From Haloferax sulfurifontis ATCC BAA-897 (GTDB lineage Archaea; Halobacteriota; Halobacteria; Halobacteriales; Haloferacaceae): a stretch of DNA of 64,000 nt. The first letter of the stretch is position 1. Every line of letters starts with the position of its first letter. The stretch covers positions 1-64,000 of the forward strand of contig NZ_AOLM01000004.1 of the NCBI RefSeq assembly GCF_000337835.1, given 5' to 3'. The notes beneath the pieces were generated by a model. The model was given only the letters and a program-made list of their open reading frames with translations. It did not search any database and was not told the DNA's origin. Positions 46,849 to 55,537 of the stretch are shown here, piece after piece. The translations under genes were made by a program, and so were the position numbers.

Positions 46849-47466
46849 ATGGCCGGTTTGTTGCCCTCCACCCCCGACACCTCCGCCGCGGACGAGTCCT
46901 CGCCGCGGGTCATCGGACTCGAAGACGACGAGGCGTCGGACCTCCTGTCGGCGCTCTCGTCGGCGACGGCCCGCCGCGTGCTCGCCGCGCTCCACGAGGA
47001 GCCGACGAACGCCGCGGAACTCGCAGAGCGCGTCGACACGTCGCTCCAGAACGTCCAGTACCACCTCCGAAAGCTCGACGACGCGGGCCTCGTCGAGGTG
47101 GTCGACACCGTCTACTCCGAGAAGGGCCGCGAGATGAAGGTGTACGCGCCCGCCGACAGGCCGCTCGTCGTCGTCGCCGCCGGCGAGGAGACGCGGACGG
47201 GCCTCGCGTCCATGCTGACGAGTCTGCTCGGCGGCGTCGCCGTGTTGGGTCTGCTCTCGGCGCTCGTCCAGTGGGTCGCATCGCGCGGCCTCGGCGTCCT
47301 CGGCGGGGCTGGCGGGGCCGCCGAATCCGCCGACGCGACGGTTTCGACGATGGCCGCGGAGGCCGCGCCCGCGGCGGCGCAGGGAGTCCCGCCGGGACTG
47401 GCCTTCTTCGCCGGCGGTCTCGTCATCCTGCTCGTCGTCGCGGCCGTCCAGTTCGCCAGACGATGA
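46849..47466 (+). CDS. Membrane-tethered winged-helix (ArsR-like) regulator
   Basis: A 205-residue protein with an ArsR-type winged helix at residues about 28-100 (ALSSATARRVLAALHEEPTN, the recognition helix SLQNVQYHLRKLDDAGLV and a wing with YSEKGREMKVYAP). Two transmembrane helices follow, about 118-140 and 180-203, separated by an Ala-rich loop that would lie outside the cell. DNA-binding and membrane segments in one short chain suggest a membrane-anchored regulator. GTTTGTAT at 46819-46826 is 26 nt before the ATG, which fits a leaderless transcript. Confidence 0.82.
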   Translation: MAGLLPSTPDTSAADESSPRVIGLEDDEASDLLSALSSATARRVLAALHEEPTNAAELAERVDTSLQNVQYHLRKLDDAGLVEVVDTVYSEKGREMKVYAPADRPLVVVAAGEETRTGLASMLTSLLGGVAVLGLLSALVQWVASRGLGVLGGAGGAAESADATVSTMAAEAAPAAAQGVPPGLAFFAGGLVILLVVAAVQFARR

Positions 47467-47547
47467 GGCCCCGCGGGAGCCGACGGCGACCGGGGCGGCG
47501 ACCCGCGCTGGGGTAACTATTCGTACTCCGCCCAACTACAGCATAGC

Positions 47548-47991
47548 ATGAAACACCGTGCCGTGGTCCGCGGTATCGGGGTCGGCGTCGGCGAAGACGG
47601 CTCGAACGTCCCGGCGGTCGTCCTCGAAGCGCGCGACGAGTTCCTGCCCATCGTCATCACGTCGGACCAGGCTCAGGCCATCCAACTCGGTCTCTCAGGC
47701 GAGCAGTTCGAGCGCCCGCTGACCCACGACCTCCTGGTCGAGATGGTGACGGAGTTCGGCGGGGCCATCGACAGCATCCGCATCGACGACCTCTCGAACG
47801 GCACGTTCCTCGCCAAGGTCGACGCCGAGCGCTACCACGACGGCGAGGCGCGGTCGGTCGTCTTCGACGCGCGCCCGAGCGACGCCATCGCCCTCGCCAT
47901 CCGCGTGGACTGCCCGATTCTCGTCTCCGACGACGTGCTCGACGCCGCCGGCCAGTCGCCCGAGGCGTTCGACGCCGACTTCGACGAGTGA
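47548..47991 (+). CDS. Bifunctional nuclease family (DUF151) protein
   Basis: A 147-residue member of the DUF151/BFN family. Conserved motifs are LPIVITSDQAQAIQLGLSG (residues about 33-51), RPLTHDLLVEMVTEFGG and the C-terminal DARPSDAIALAIRVDCPILVS, whose DxRPSDAxALA segment is diagnostic. Plant and bacterial relatives are reported to have DNase/RNase activity; activity in haloarchaea is not established. GTAACTATTC at 47513-47522 is a suitable TATA box. Confidence 0.9.
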   Translation: MKHRAVVRGIGVGVGEDGSNVPAVVLEARDEFLPIVITSDQAQAIQLGLSGEQFERPLTHDLLVEMVTEFGGAIDSIRIDDLSNGTFLAKVDAERYHDGEARSVVFDARPSDAIALAIRVDCPILVSDDVLDAAGQSPEAFDADFDE

Positions 47992-48051
47992 ACGCGGGGC
48001 GTCGCCGCCGCGCCCCACGATTTCAAGCCCCCTCAGCGTGACCCTGCTCGC

Positions 48052-48534
48052 ATGAGCGAATCCACCGCGACGCTCGAAGAGTCGCGCACCGAGATGACCG
48101 AACTCCTCCTGCCGAACGACACCAACAACCTCGGCCGGGCCCTCGGTGGCGCGGTCCTCCACTGGATGGACATCTGCGGGGCCATCGCCGCGATGCGCTT
48201 TTCGAACCGCCAGTGCGTCACCGCGTCGATGGACCACGTCGACTTCATCAGCCCCATCGACCTCGGCGAAGTCGCCGTGATGGAGGCGTACGTGTTCAAC
48301 GTCGGCCGGACCAGCGTGGACGTGAAAGTCGACGTGCACGCCGAGAACCCGAAGACCGACGAGCTACGGAAGACGACCACGTCGTTCCTGACGTTCGTCG
48401 CGCTCGACGACGACGGGAAGCCGACGCCCGTCCCCCGACTCGTCTGCGAGACCGACGAGGAAGAAGAGCTCCGCGCCGAGGCGGTCGCCGCCCGCGCCGA
48501 CCAGCTCGAATCCGTCATCGAGCGCATGGAGTAG
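48052..48534 (+). CDS. Acyl-CoA thioesterase (hotdog fold, YciA/BFIT type)
   Basis: A 160-residue hotdog-fold thioesterase. LPNDTNNLGRALGGAVLHWMD near residue 24 and the second motif MDHVDFISPIDLGE match acyl-CoA hydrolases of the BACH/YciA group; the conserved Asn of the TNxxG loop and the Asp of HWMD are the expected active-site residues. The C-terminal 25 residues form an acidic helix. It would release free fatty acids from acyl-CoA. GATTTCAAG at 48019-48027 supports the ATG. Confidence 0.92.
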   Translation: MSESTATLEESRTEMTELLLPNDTNNLGRALGGAVLHWMDICGAIAAMRFSNRQCVTASMDHVDFISPIDLGEVAVMEAYVFNVGRTSVDVKVDVHAENPKTDELRKTTTSFLTFVALDDDGKPTPVPRLVCETDEEEELRAEAVAARADQLESVIERME

Positions 48535-48597
48535 GGCAGAAGGCCCCACCGGCGACAGCGCCGAACCCTTTTCCCCGGCGGCGACCGACTGGCGACC

Positions 48598-49050
48598 ATG
48601 CTCGACGTTCCCGTCCCGGACCCGCCGTCGCTCCCGACGGTCGACCCGAACCAGTACGACGACGCGCAGGTGGCGGCCGACGCCGACTTCAAGCGCGCCG
48701 AGTTGGAGGAGTTCCTCGAAGTCGGCGCGTGGGCCGACGCCTTCGAGGCGTGGGCCGCGGAGACGCCCGTCACCGAGGCGCAGTGGGAGATCGTCCTCGA
48801 CCTCGACCTGCTCTCCCACTTCGACTTCTTCTGGGACGACTTCGCCGACCGCGTCGGCTACCACGCCCCCGGCATCCCCGAGGACTGGAAGGAGCGCGAC
48901 CTCCACCCCGACCTGACCTCGTGGGGCGAGGTGTCGTCTATCAACGCCGGTCTCACCGAACTCGGACAGGAGGCGTGCGACGTGCTCAAAGACGACTACA
49001 TCGACTGGGAGTCCGAGTACGAAGCCCCCGACGACCTGCCGGACTTCTGA
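48598..49050 (+). CDS. Acidic hypothetical protein
   Basis: A 150-residue soluble protein beginning MLDVPVPDPPSLPTVDPNQYD, very rich in Asp, Glu and Trp, with predicted helices throughout and no transmembrane segment. I do not recognise a family. CCTTTTCC about 27 nt before the ATG is the probable TATA box. It follows the thioesterase by 63 nt on the same strand. Confidence 0.75.
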   Translation: MLDVPVPDPPSLPTVDPNQYDDAQVAADADFKRAELEEFLEVGAWADAFEAWAAETPVTEAQWEIVLDLDLLSHFDFFWDDFADRVGYHAPGIPEDWKERDLHPDLTSWGEVSSINAGLTELGQEACDVLKDDYIDWESEYEAPDDLPDF

Positions 49051-49123
49051 GGTCGCAGTCGTTTCCCTCCCTGTCGTTTTCCTCTGTTCGACTGCTCACG
49101 AGTTTCGTCCGCAACGACTCTTT

Positions 49124-49166
49124 GAGAATATTCTCTTATTCGTGGTATTCTCGCGAGATATACTTA
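49124..49166 (+). promoter_or_regulatory. Palindromes and TATA box upstream of the DUF4397 lipoprotein gene
   Basis: A perfect 12-bp palindrome GAGAATATTCTC (49124-49135) is followed by TCTCGCGAGA (49149-49158) and an AT-rich TATA-like stretch (GATATACTTA, 49157-49166). TATTCTC occurs twice, 17 bp apart. The ATG at 49238 leaves a leader of roughly 45 nt. Confidence 0.6.
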
Positions 49167-49237
49167 TTTCTGGAATCATTGTGGTCAGATTTGGGAAAAC
49201 GGTGATATTCCGACCGTCGCTCTCATCTCTCGTCGCT

Positions 49238-50647
49238 ATGACGAACATGAAACGCCGCGACGTACTCCGTGGATTCGGTGGCGTCGCCATCGCGGGCGGA
49301 CTCGCAGGTTGTATGGGCGGCGGCGGGACCGACGACGAGACGGAAACGACCACGACGGCGACCCCCACGCCGACTCCCACCCCGACGCCCACGCCGGAAC
49401 CGGAGACGGCGATGCTCCGCGTGGCGCATCTCTCGCCGGACGCGCCGAACGTCGACGTGTACGTCGACGACGCGGTCGCGCTCTCTGACGTGCCGTTCGG
49501 CGCGGTCAGCGACTACCTCTCGGTGCCCGTCGGGACCCGGGCGGTGAAAGTGACCGCCGCCGGCGACGAGTCGACCGTCGCCTTCGAGGGCGACCTCGAC
49601 GTCGCCGAGGCGACCTACACCGTCGCCGCGGTCGGCGAACTCGCCGAGGAGACGTTCGAACCGCTCGTCCTCGAAGACGACGTGTCGCTCCCGGCCGACG
49701 ACACGGCTCGGGTCCGCGTGGTCCACGCCTCGCCCGACGCGCCCGCCGTCGACGTGACCGCCGGCGACACGGTACTCTTCGACGGCGTCGCCTTCACCGA
49801 GTCCGGGAGCGTCGAGGTGCCGGCCGACACCTACGCGCTTCAGGTCCGGGGCGACACGGACTCGAACGACGGCGACGCGGTCGCCGAGTTCGACGTGGAA
49901 CTCGCCGGCGGCACCGTCTACACGGTGTTCGCGGCGGGCTACCTGACGCCCGACGACGAGCCCGCGGATGTGGCTTTCCGGCCAGTCGCGGTCGTCGACG
50001 CCGGCTCCGGCGGCGGCGGACTCGTCCAGCGCGACGTGTCGCTCCGCGCCGCGCACCTCTCGCCGGACGCGCCGAACGTCGACGTGCTCGTCGACGGCGC
50101 GGTCGCGCTCTCGGACGTGCCGTTCGGCGCGGTCAGCGATTACCTCGCGCTGACCGCCGGCTCGCACCAAGTCACGATTCGCGCGACCGGCGCGCCCGAC
50201 ACGGTCGTCTTCGACGAGACGCTCGACCTCGCGGCAGGCGCGTACACCGCCGCGGCGCTCGGCGAGCTCGACTCGGCGGCCGAAAACGGCTTCGCCGTCT
50301 CGCTCCTCGAAGACGACCGCTCGGCCCCCGCAGACGACATGGCCCGCGTCCGGGTGCTTCACGCCTCGCCCGACGCGCCCGCGGTCGACGTGACCGTCGC
50401 GGGCTCCGGGGACGCCCTCGTCGACGGCGCGGGCTTCGGCGACGCCGCCACCGTCGAGGTCCCCGCGGGCGAGTACACCCTCCAGATTCGGGGCGACACG
50501 GAGTCGAACGACGGCGACGTGGCCGCCGAGTTCGACGTCGCGGTCGAGGGCGGCCGCGCCTACACTGCCATCGCGCTCGGCTACCTGACGCCCGACGACG
50601 AGCCGGCCGACGCCGCGTTCGACCTCAGCGTCGTCGCGGACAACTGA
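49238..50647 (+). CDS. Tat-exported lipoprotein with four DUF4397 repeats
   Basis: A 469-residue secreted lipoprotein. The signal has twin Arg (MKRRDVLRGFGG) and a lipobox LAGC, so it is folded before export through Tat and lipid-anchored. A Thr/Pro-rich linker follows, then four DUF4397 beta-sandwich repeats of about 100 residues in the order A-B-A'-B'. A units begin RVAHLSPDAPNVDVYVD or AAHLSPDAPNVDVLVD; B units begin RVVHASPDAPAVDVT. The two halves repeat at the DNA level with an offset of about 627 nt, which indicates a recent duplication. The ATG at 49238 gives a five-residue n-region before the Arg pair. The function is unknown; an adhesin or surface-binding role is possible. Confidence 0.88.
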   Translation: MTNMKRRDVLRGFGGVAIAGGLAGCMGGGGTDDETETTTTATPTPTPTPTPTPEPETAMLRVAHLSPDAPNVDVYVDDAVALSDVPFGAVSDYLSVPVGTRAVKVTAAGDESTVAFEGDLDVAEATYTVAAVGELAEETFEPLVLEDDVSLPADDTARVRVVHASPDAPAVDVTAGDTVLFDGVAFTESGSVEVPADTYALQVRGDTDSNDGDAVAEFDVELAGGTVYTVFAAGYLTPDDEPADVAFRPVAVVDAGSGGGGLVQRDVSLRAAHLSPDAPNVDVLVDGAVALSDVPFGAVSDYLALTAGSHQVTIRATGAPDTVVFDETLDLAAGAYTAAALGELDSAAENGFAVSLLEDDRSAPADDMARVRVLHASPDAPAVDVTVAGSGDALVDGAGFGDAATVEVPAGEYTLQIRGDTESNDGDVAAEFDVAVEGGRAYTAIALGYLTPDDEPADAAFDLSVVADN

Positions 50648-50780
50648 CCGCAGAGCGGCCCGACCGACCCCCGGTTTGCGAGCGCACCCCACTCGACCCG
50701 GCCCCGGGAGACAACCCACCCGAACGAATGACGCCGACGCGACCCCGACGACGTGAACCGCCCCGGGCACAGCGGCGGCC

Positions 50781-51086
50781 ATGAGCGTCTGGGTCGACGC
50801 CGCGCGGCTCTCGCTCGGCGCGAGCGTCGTGTTCCTCGTCGTCATGCTCGGCGTCTGGGGGCGGAACTACCTGCTGTTCCGGTCGAAGCACGCGCTCGGC
50901 TTGGTCGTCTTCGGGACGTTCCTCCTCGCACAGAGTCTGTTCGCGCTCTACTACTACCTCGTCGACCCGACGCTGTCGGTCTGGTTCGCCACCGCCGTCC
51001 CCGCCGCGGCGTGGCGGGTGCTGATGGGCATCCACGTCCTCCAAGCGGTCGCGCTGGCGGTCCTCCTGTGGATTACGTGGGATTAA
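50781..51086 (+). CDS. Small membrane protein
   Basis: A 101-residue hypothetical protein with three hydrophobic helices (about 8-27, 38-60, 77-97). It begins MSVWVDAARLSLGASVV and contains basic residues at the first loop (RNYLLFRSKH). No family recognised. A lipoprotein gene follows 32 nt downstream on the same strand. Confidence 0.7.
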   Translation: MSVWVDAARLSLGASVVFLVVMLGVWGRNYLLFRSKHALGLVVFGTFLLAQSLFALYYYLVDPTLSVWFATAVPAAAWRVLMGIHVLQAVALAVLLWITWD

Positions 51087-51118
51087 ACGTTAACCCGGAG
51101 GCCCCCGAGGCTCCGTGC

Positions 51119-51721
51119 ATGCACCGCCGAGCCCTCCTTTCGAGCGCCGCCGCGCTCTCGCTTGCCGGCCTCTCGGGCTGTCTCGCCGACGCCCGACGAA
51201 CCGCCAGCGGTCGAATCCGCGCCGACACCGGTCACTCGAGACTCCACCCGGCAGACGAGCAGTACGTCAAAGGGACGTTCCCCGAGGACGCCGACTTCCG
51301 CGGGTGGCTGTTCGCCGACCCGCCGGACGACCAGACGGACGTGTTCACCGACCGCGCGATGCAGGGGCAGTACTCCAACGACCTGCAGGGGGCCGACGGC
51401 GACTCGTTCGTCCTCCTGTTCGAGGTCCGAATGGCCCGCGAAGACGCCGCGTTCTACAACATCGGATTGTCGCCGTCGTGGACCGGCTGGCGCGACGCCG
51501 ACATCCCGATTCGACGGTCGGCGCCGGCCGACCTCGAACCGTTGGACGCCGACACGTTCGTCTGTACTCACCTCTCGACGTTCGACGTGGCGAGAGGTGC
51601 CGCGCCGACGAACGCCACGCTCCGGGTGTTCGAGCGCGACGGCGAGTCCGGAACCACGCACGGGACGGAACCCGAACAGACTGTGGCGACCTATCGCGTC
51701 GGTCGCTGGTCGGACCGGTAG
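51119..51721 (+). CDS. Putative lipoprotein
   Basis: A 200-residue exported protein. The signal MHRRALLSSAAALSLAGLSGCLAD has one Arg pair and a lipobox LSGC, so it is probably lipidated, possibly through Tat. The mature part is Asp/Thr-rich with beta-strand character and no cysteines beyond the lipobox and one later Cys. No domain recognised. GATTAAACG at 51081-51089 could be the promoter. The adjacent small membrane protein may be functionally linked. Confidence 0.72.
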   Translation: MHRRALLSSAAALSLAGLSGCLADARRTASGRIRADTGHSRLHPADEQYVKGTFPEDADFRGWLFADPPDDQTDVFTDRAMQGQYSNDLQGADGDSFVLLFEVRMAREDAAFYNIGLSPSWTGWRDADIPIRRSAPADLEPLDADTFVCTHLSTFDVARGAAPTNATLRVFERDGESGTTHGTEPEQTVATYRVGRWSDR

Positions 51722-52030
51722 CGTCCCTGTCGCCGTCGCCGTCGAACACCTGTCGCAGTCGGCCGCGGAGCAAGCGTTATACGCCCCGCGGGACTGCTCT
51801 GGGATAGGATGCGACGACACCGGACGCCGCCCCGCTCGCCCGCGGTCGGCCAGTCCCGACGCTCGGTCGTCGCTCAGTCGCCCATTATTGCGGGGCAGTA
51901 GCCTCGCACATCTCTCATCCTCGACTCCCGTCCGTACCGACTTCCGAGCGACAGCGGTCTCCCGTCCGGTGTGACCACGACCACCGGAACCCAAATGGAT
52001 CGACACACCCACCACACCCGACAGGCGTAT

Positions 52031-52093
52031 CGACAGCGACCAGCAGGCCATCGACAGCGGCCAGTAGATTCCCGACAGCGACTAGCAACCCGG
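52031..52093 (+). repeat. Triple 21-nt imperfect tandem repeat
   Basis: Three consecutive units begin CGACAGCG(A/G)C(C/T)AG at 52031, 52052 and 52073; the first eight bases are identical and the rest diverges. A 21-nt period equals two turns of the DNA helix. Confidence 0.7.
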
Positions 52094-52197
52094 CGACCGC
52101 ACCCGCGAGCGCGGACGGTCGTCACCCGACCGCGGAGGGTCTCGCGTGACTGAGTCCGACCCGGCGGAACGCCCGGCCGACGCGGACCAGACCCGCC

Positions 52198-52211
52198 GTT
52201 TTGATATATAT
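52198..52211 (+). promoter_or_regulatory. TATA box of ileS
   Basis: GTTTTGATATATAT lies 19-32 nt before the ATG at 52230 and is the most AT-rich element in the interval. Confidence 0.65.
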
Positions 52212-52229
52212 CCACGAGAAGGACGGGGT

Positions 52230-55200
52230 ATGGAAGACATCGCAGACCAGTACACGCCGTCGGACGTGGAGTCCGTGGTCGGCGAGTACTGGGACGAACA
52301 CGACGCGTACGAGGCGACGAAGGAGGCACACGCCGACGACCCGTCGTTCTTCTTCGTCGACGGCCCGCCGTACACCTCCGGCCAGATGCACCTCGGCACG
52401 GCGTGGAACAAGACGCTGAAGGACGCCGTCATCCGGCACAAGCGCATGACGGGCCATCAGGTCACGGACCGCCCCGGCTACGACATGCACGGCCTCCCCA
52501 TCGAGGTCAAAGTCGAAGAGGAACTCGGCTTCACCTCGAAGCGCGACATCGAGGAGTTCGGCATGGAGCAGTTCATCCAGAAGTGCAAGGAGTTCGCCGT
52601 CCGCAACCGCGAGGCGATGGACGAGGACTTCCAGTCCATCGGCGCGTGGATGGACTGGGACAACCCCTACCAGACGCTGTCGCCCGAGTACATGGAGTCC
52701 GCGTGGTGGGCCTTCTCGAAGGTCGCCGAAAACGGACTCGTCGAACAGGGCAAGCGGAGCGTCAACTACTGCCCGCGCTGTCAGACCGCCATCGCGGCCA
52801 ACGAGGTCGAGTACGACGAAATCACCTCGCCCTCTATCTACGTCAAGTTCCCGCTGAAGGGTCGCGAGGGCAACCTCGTCATCTGGACGACGACGCCGTG
52901 GACCATCCCCGCGAACACGTTCGTCGCCGTCGACGGCGAGATGACGTACCAGGAGGTCCGCGCCGAGAAGGACGGCGAGAGCGAGGTGCTGTACCTCGCC
53001 GAACCCTGCGTCGAGGAGGTCCTGAAGAAGGGCCGCTACGAGGACTACGAGGTCCTCTCGGAGGTCACGGGCGAGGAGATGGTCGGCTGGGAGTACGACC
53101 ACCCGCTCGCCGGTGTCGTCGCCGAGTACGCCGACTTCGAGGGCGCGGGACAGGTGTACACCGCCGACTACGTCGAGGCCGACCGCACGGGTCTCGTCCA
53201 CTCCGCGCCCGGCCACGGTCAGGAGGACTTCGCCCGCGGGCAGGAACTCGGACTCGACGTGTTCGTCCCCGTGGACGACAAAGGCGAGTTCACGGAGCAG
53301 GGCGGCGACTACGCGGGCACGTTCGTCCGCGACGCCAACCCGCAGGTCATCGAGGACCTCGACGAACTCGGCCACCTGCTCCACGCCGGCGAGCACGACC
53401 ACCGCTACGGCCACTGCTGGCGCTGTGACACGGACATCATCTTCCTCGCCACCGACCAGTGGTTCATCACGGTCACCGACGTGAAAGAGCAACTCCTCGA
53501 CAACATCGAGGACTCGGAGTGGCACCCGCAGTGGGCCCGCGACAACCGCTTCCGCGACTTCGTGAGCGACGCGCCCGACTGGAACGTCTCGCGCCAGCGC
53601 TACTGGGGCATCCCGCTTCCCATCTGGGTCCCGAACGACCCCGACGCCGAGGGCGCACAGGAGATGATTGTCGTCGGCACCCGCGAGGAACTCGCCGAGC
53701 GCGCCGACCAGGACGTCGACCCCGAGACGGTGGACCTCCACCGGCCCTCGGTCGACCCCATCACCATCACCGAAGACGGCGTGACCTACGAGCGCGTCCC
53801 CGACGTGTTCGACGTGTGGATCGACTCCTCGGTCGCCACGTGGGGCACCCTCGACTTCCCCGGCGAGACGGAGGCGTACGAGGAACTGTGGCCCGCCGAC
53901 CTCATCATCGAGGCGCACGACCAGACCCGCGGGTGGTTCTGGTCGCAACTCGGCATGGGCACCGCCGCGACCGGCGAGTCGCCGTACAAGGAGGTCATCA
54001 TGCACGGCTTCGCCAACGACAAGGACGGCCGCAAGATGTCGAAGTCCGTCGGCAACATCGTGACGCCCGAGGAGGCCATCGACCGCGCCGGCCGCGACCC
54101 GCTTCGAGCCTACCTCCTCAGCCACGACCAGCAGGGCGTGGACCTCTCGTTCGAGTGGGACGGCCTCGCCGACACCCAGTCGACGCTCAACATCTTCTGG
54201 AACGTCTTCCGGTTCCCGCTTCCGTACATGGACCTCGACGGCTACGACCCCGCCGAGGCCGACCTCTCTGCGGGCGAACTCACCGTCGTCGACGAGTGGG
54301 TGCTCTCGCGGCTCCAGACCGTCGAGGCCGAAATGGCCGACGCGTGGGACGACTACGAGGTCTCCACCGCGCTCAACGCCCTTCTCGACTTCATCACGAA
54401 GGACGTCTCGCGGTTCTACGTGAAGGCCATCCGCGAGCGCATGTGGGACGAGGAGGACTCGGCGTCGAAGCTCGGCGCGTACGCCACGCTCTCGACGGTG
54501 CTCTCGGAGTCCATCCGGCTCATCGCGCCCTACGCGCCCTACATGGCCGAGCGGATGTACCAGCGGCTCGACGGCTCTGCGACGTCCGTCCACATGCTGT
54601 CGTACCCCGAGGCCGACGAGGAGCGCCGCGACGAGGAGTTAGAGGCCAACATGGCCGTCCTCCGCGACGTGGAGGAAGCCGCGGCGCACGCCCGCCAACT
54701 CGGCGGCCGCAAGCTCCGCTGGCCCGTCTCGCGCATCGTCGTCGAGTCCGACGACGACGAGGTCGCCGACGCGGTCGACGCGCTCTCGGACCTCCTCGCC
54801 GAGCGCGTGAACACCCGCGACGTGCAGGTCGTCGAGGTCTTCGACGAACTCGTCGAGACGGCCGAACCGCAGATGAGCGTCATCGGGCCGGAGTTCGGCG
54901 CTGACGCCCAGAAAATCATGGAGGCCGTCGAAGGGCGCTCGCGCGCCGAGGTCGAGTCGGGCGTCGAGGTCGACGGCGAGACGTACGACCTCTCCGACGA
55001 GATGGTCTCGTACCGCGCGGAACCGCCGGGACACGTCAGCGGTGCCGACTTCGAGGGCGGCACGGTCTACGTGGACACCGAACTCACCGACGACATCGAG
55101 TCCGAGGGCTACGCCCGCGACGTCATCCGCCGGATTCAGGAGATGCGCAAACAGCTCGACCTCGACGTCGAGGCCGAAATCGACGTGTCGCTCGCGGTCG

Positions 55201-55361
55201 ACGACGAGCGCGTCGCCGGCTTCGTCGCGGAGAACAGCGACCTCATCGCCGAGGAGGTCCGCGCCCGCGAGTTCGACCTCGGGTCGGCCGAGGGCGAGAC
55301 GGTCGAGACGTGGGACGTCGAGGACGTGTCCGTGACCATCGCGGTCACCCAACTCGACTGA
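52230..55361 (+). CDS. ileS: Isoleucyl-tRNA synthetase
   Basis: A 1043-residue class I aminoacyl-tRNA synthetase that attaches isoleucine to tRNA-Ile. The HIGH motif appears as HLGT (residues 54-57, in PYTSGQMHLGTAW), and the KMSKS loop is GRKMSKSVGN near residue 603. The CP1 editing domain (about 200-400) includes IWTTTPWTIPANTFVAV, the Thr-rich editing pocket that clears Val. The C-terminal anticodon-binding domain is full length. The start at 52230 (MEDIADQYTPSDVE) is supported by the TATA box; the open frame upstream is not. No T-box or leader peptide is evident. Confidence 0.98.
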   Translation: MEDIADQYTPSDVESVVGEYWDEHDAYEATKEAHADDPSFFFVDGPPYTSGQMHLGTAWNKTLKDAVIRHKRMTGHQVTDRPGYDMHGLPIEVKVEEELGFTSKRDIEEFGMEQFIQKCKEFAVRNREAMDEDFQSIGAWMDWDNPYQTLSPEYMESAWWAFSKVAENGLVEQGKRSVNYCPRCQTAIAANEVEYDEITSPSIYVKFPLKGREGNLVIWTTTPWTIPANTFVAVDGEMTYQEVRAEKDGESEVLYLAEPCVEEVLKKGRYEDYEVLSEVTGEEMVGWEYDHPLAGVVAEYADFEGAGQVYTADYVEADRTGLVHSAPGHGQEDFARGQELGLDVFVPVDDKGEFTEQGGDYAGTFVRDANPQVIEDLDELGHLLHAGEHDHRYGHCWRCDTDIIFLATDQWFITVTDVKEQLLDNIEDSEWHPQWARDNRFRDFVSDAPDWNVSRQRYWGIPLPIWVPNDPDAEGAQEMIVVGTREELAERADQDVDPETVDLHRPSVDPITITEDGVTYERVPDVFDVWIDSSVATWGTLDFPGETEAYEELWPADLIIEAHDQTRGWFWSQLGMGTAATGESPYKEVIMHGFANDKDGRKMSKSVGNIVTPEEAIDRAGRDPLRAYLLSHDQQGVDLSFEWDGLADTQSTLNIFWNVFRFPLPYMDLDGYDPAEADLSAGELTVVDEWVLSRLQTVEAEMADAWDDYEVSTALNALLDFITKDVSRFYVKAIRERMWDEEDSASKLGAYATLSTVLSESIRLIAPYAPYMAERMYQRLDGSATSVHMLSYPEADEERRDEELEANMAVLRDVEEAAAHARQLGGRKLRWPVSRIVVESDDDEVADAVDALSDLLAERVNTRDVQVVEVFDELVETAEPQMSVIGPEFGADAQKIMEAVEGRSRAEVESGVEVDGETYDLSDEMVSYRAEPPGHVSGADFEGGTVYVDTELTDDIESEGYARDVIRRIQEMRKQLDLDVEAEIDVSLAVDDERVAGFVAENSDLIAEEVRAREFDLGSAEGETVETWDVEDVSVTIAVTQLD

Positions 55362-55537
55362 GGCGGTCGCGCGCCGGTCCGCACCGGCCCGCGGCGTCTC
55401 CGCCGGCCCGACGCTCGGCCGCCGCCGCGACCCGTGAAATGGAGGGCGCTTACCGCCGATTTTTCGCAGACGGCGACCGTCTCGACTTCCGACTGACCAA
55501 CACTTTTGGCCTTATCGAACGTGAGGGACGGTGAGTC

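Larger units (their letters stand above)
51722..52229. other. Gene-free interval before ileS
   Basis: About 500 nt without a convincing gene. It holds a triple 21-nt repeat (listed separately) and the ileS promoter. The remaining sequence shows no protein-like reading frame, although an in-frame extension of ileS to about 52146 is open and unsupported. Confidence 0.6.

Noticed and set aside
52122..54593. 823-residue minus-strand ORF opposite ileS
   Set aside because: Antisense shadow of ileS; composition is typical of the reverse frame of haloarchaeal genes.
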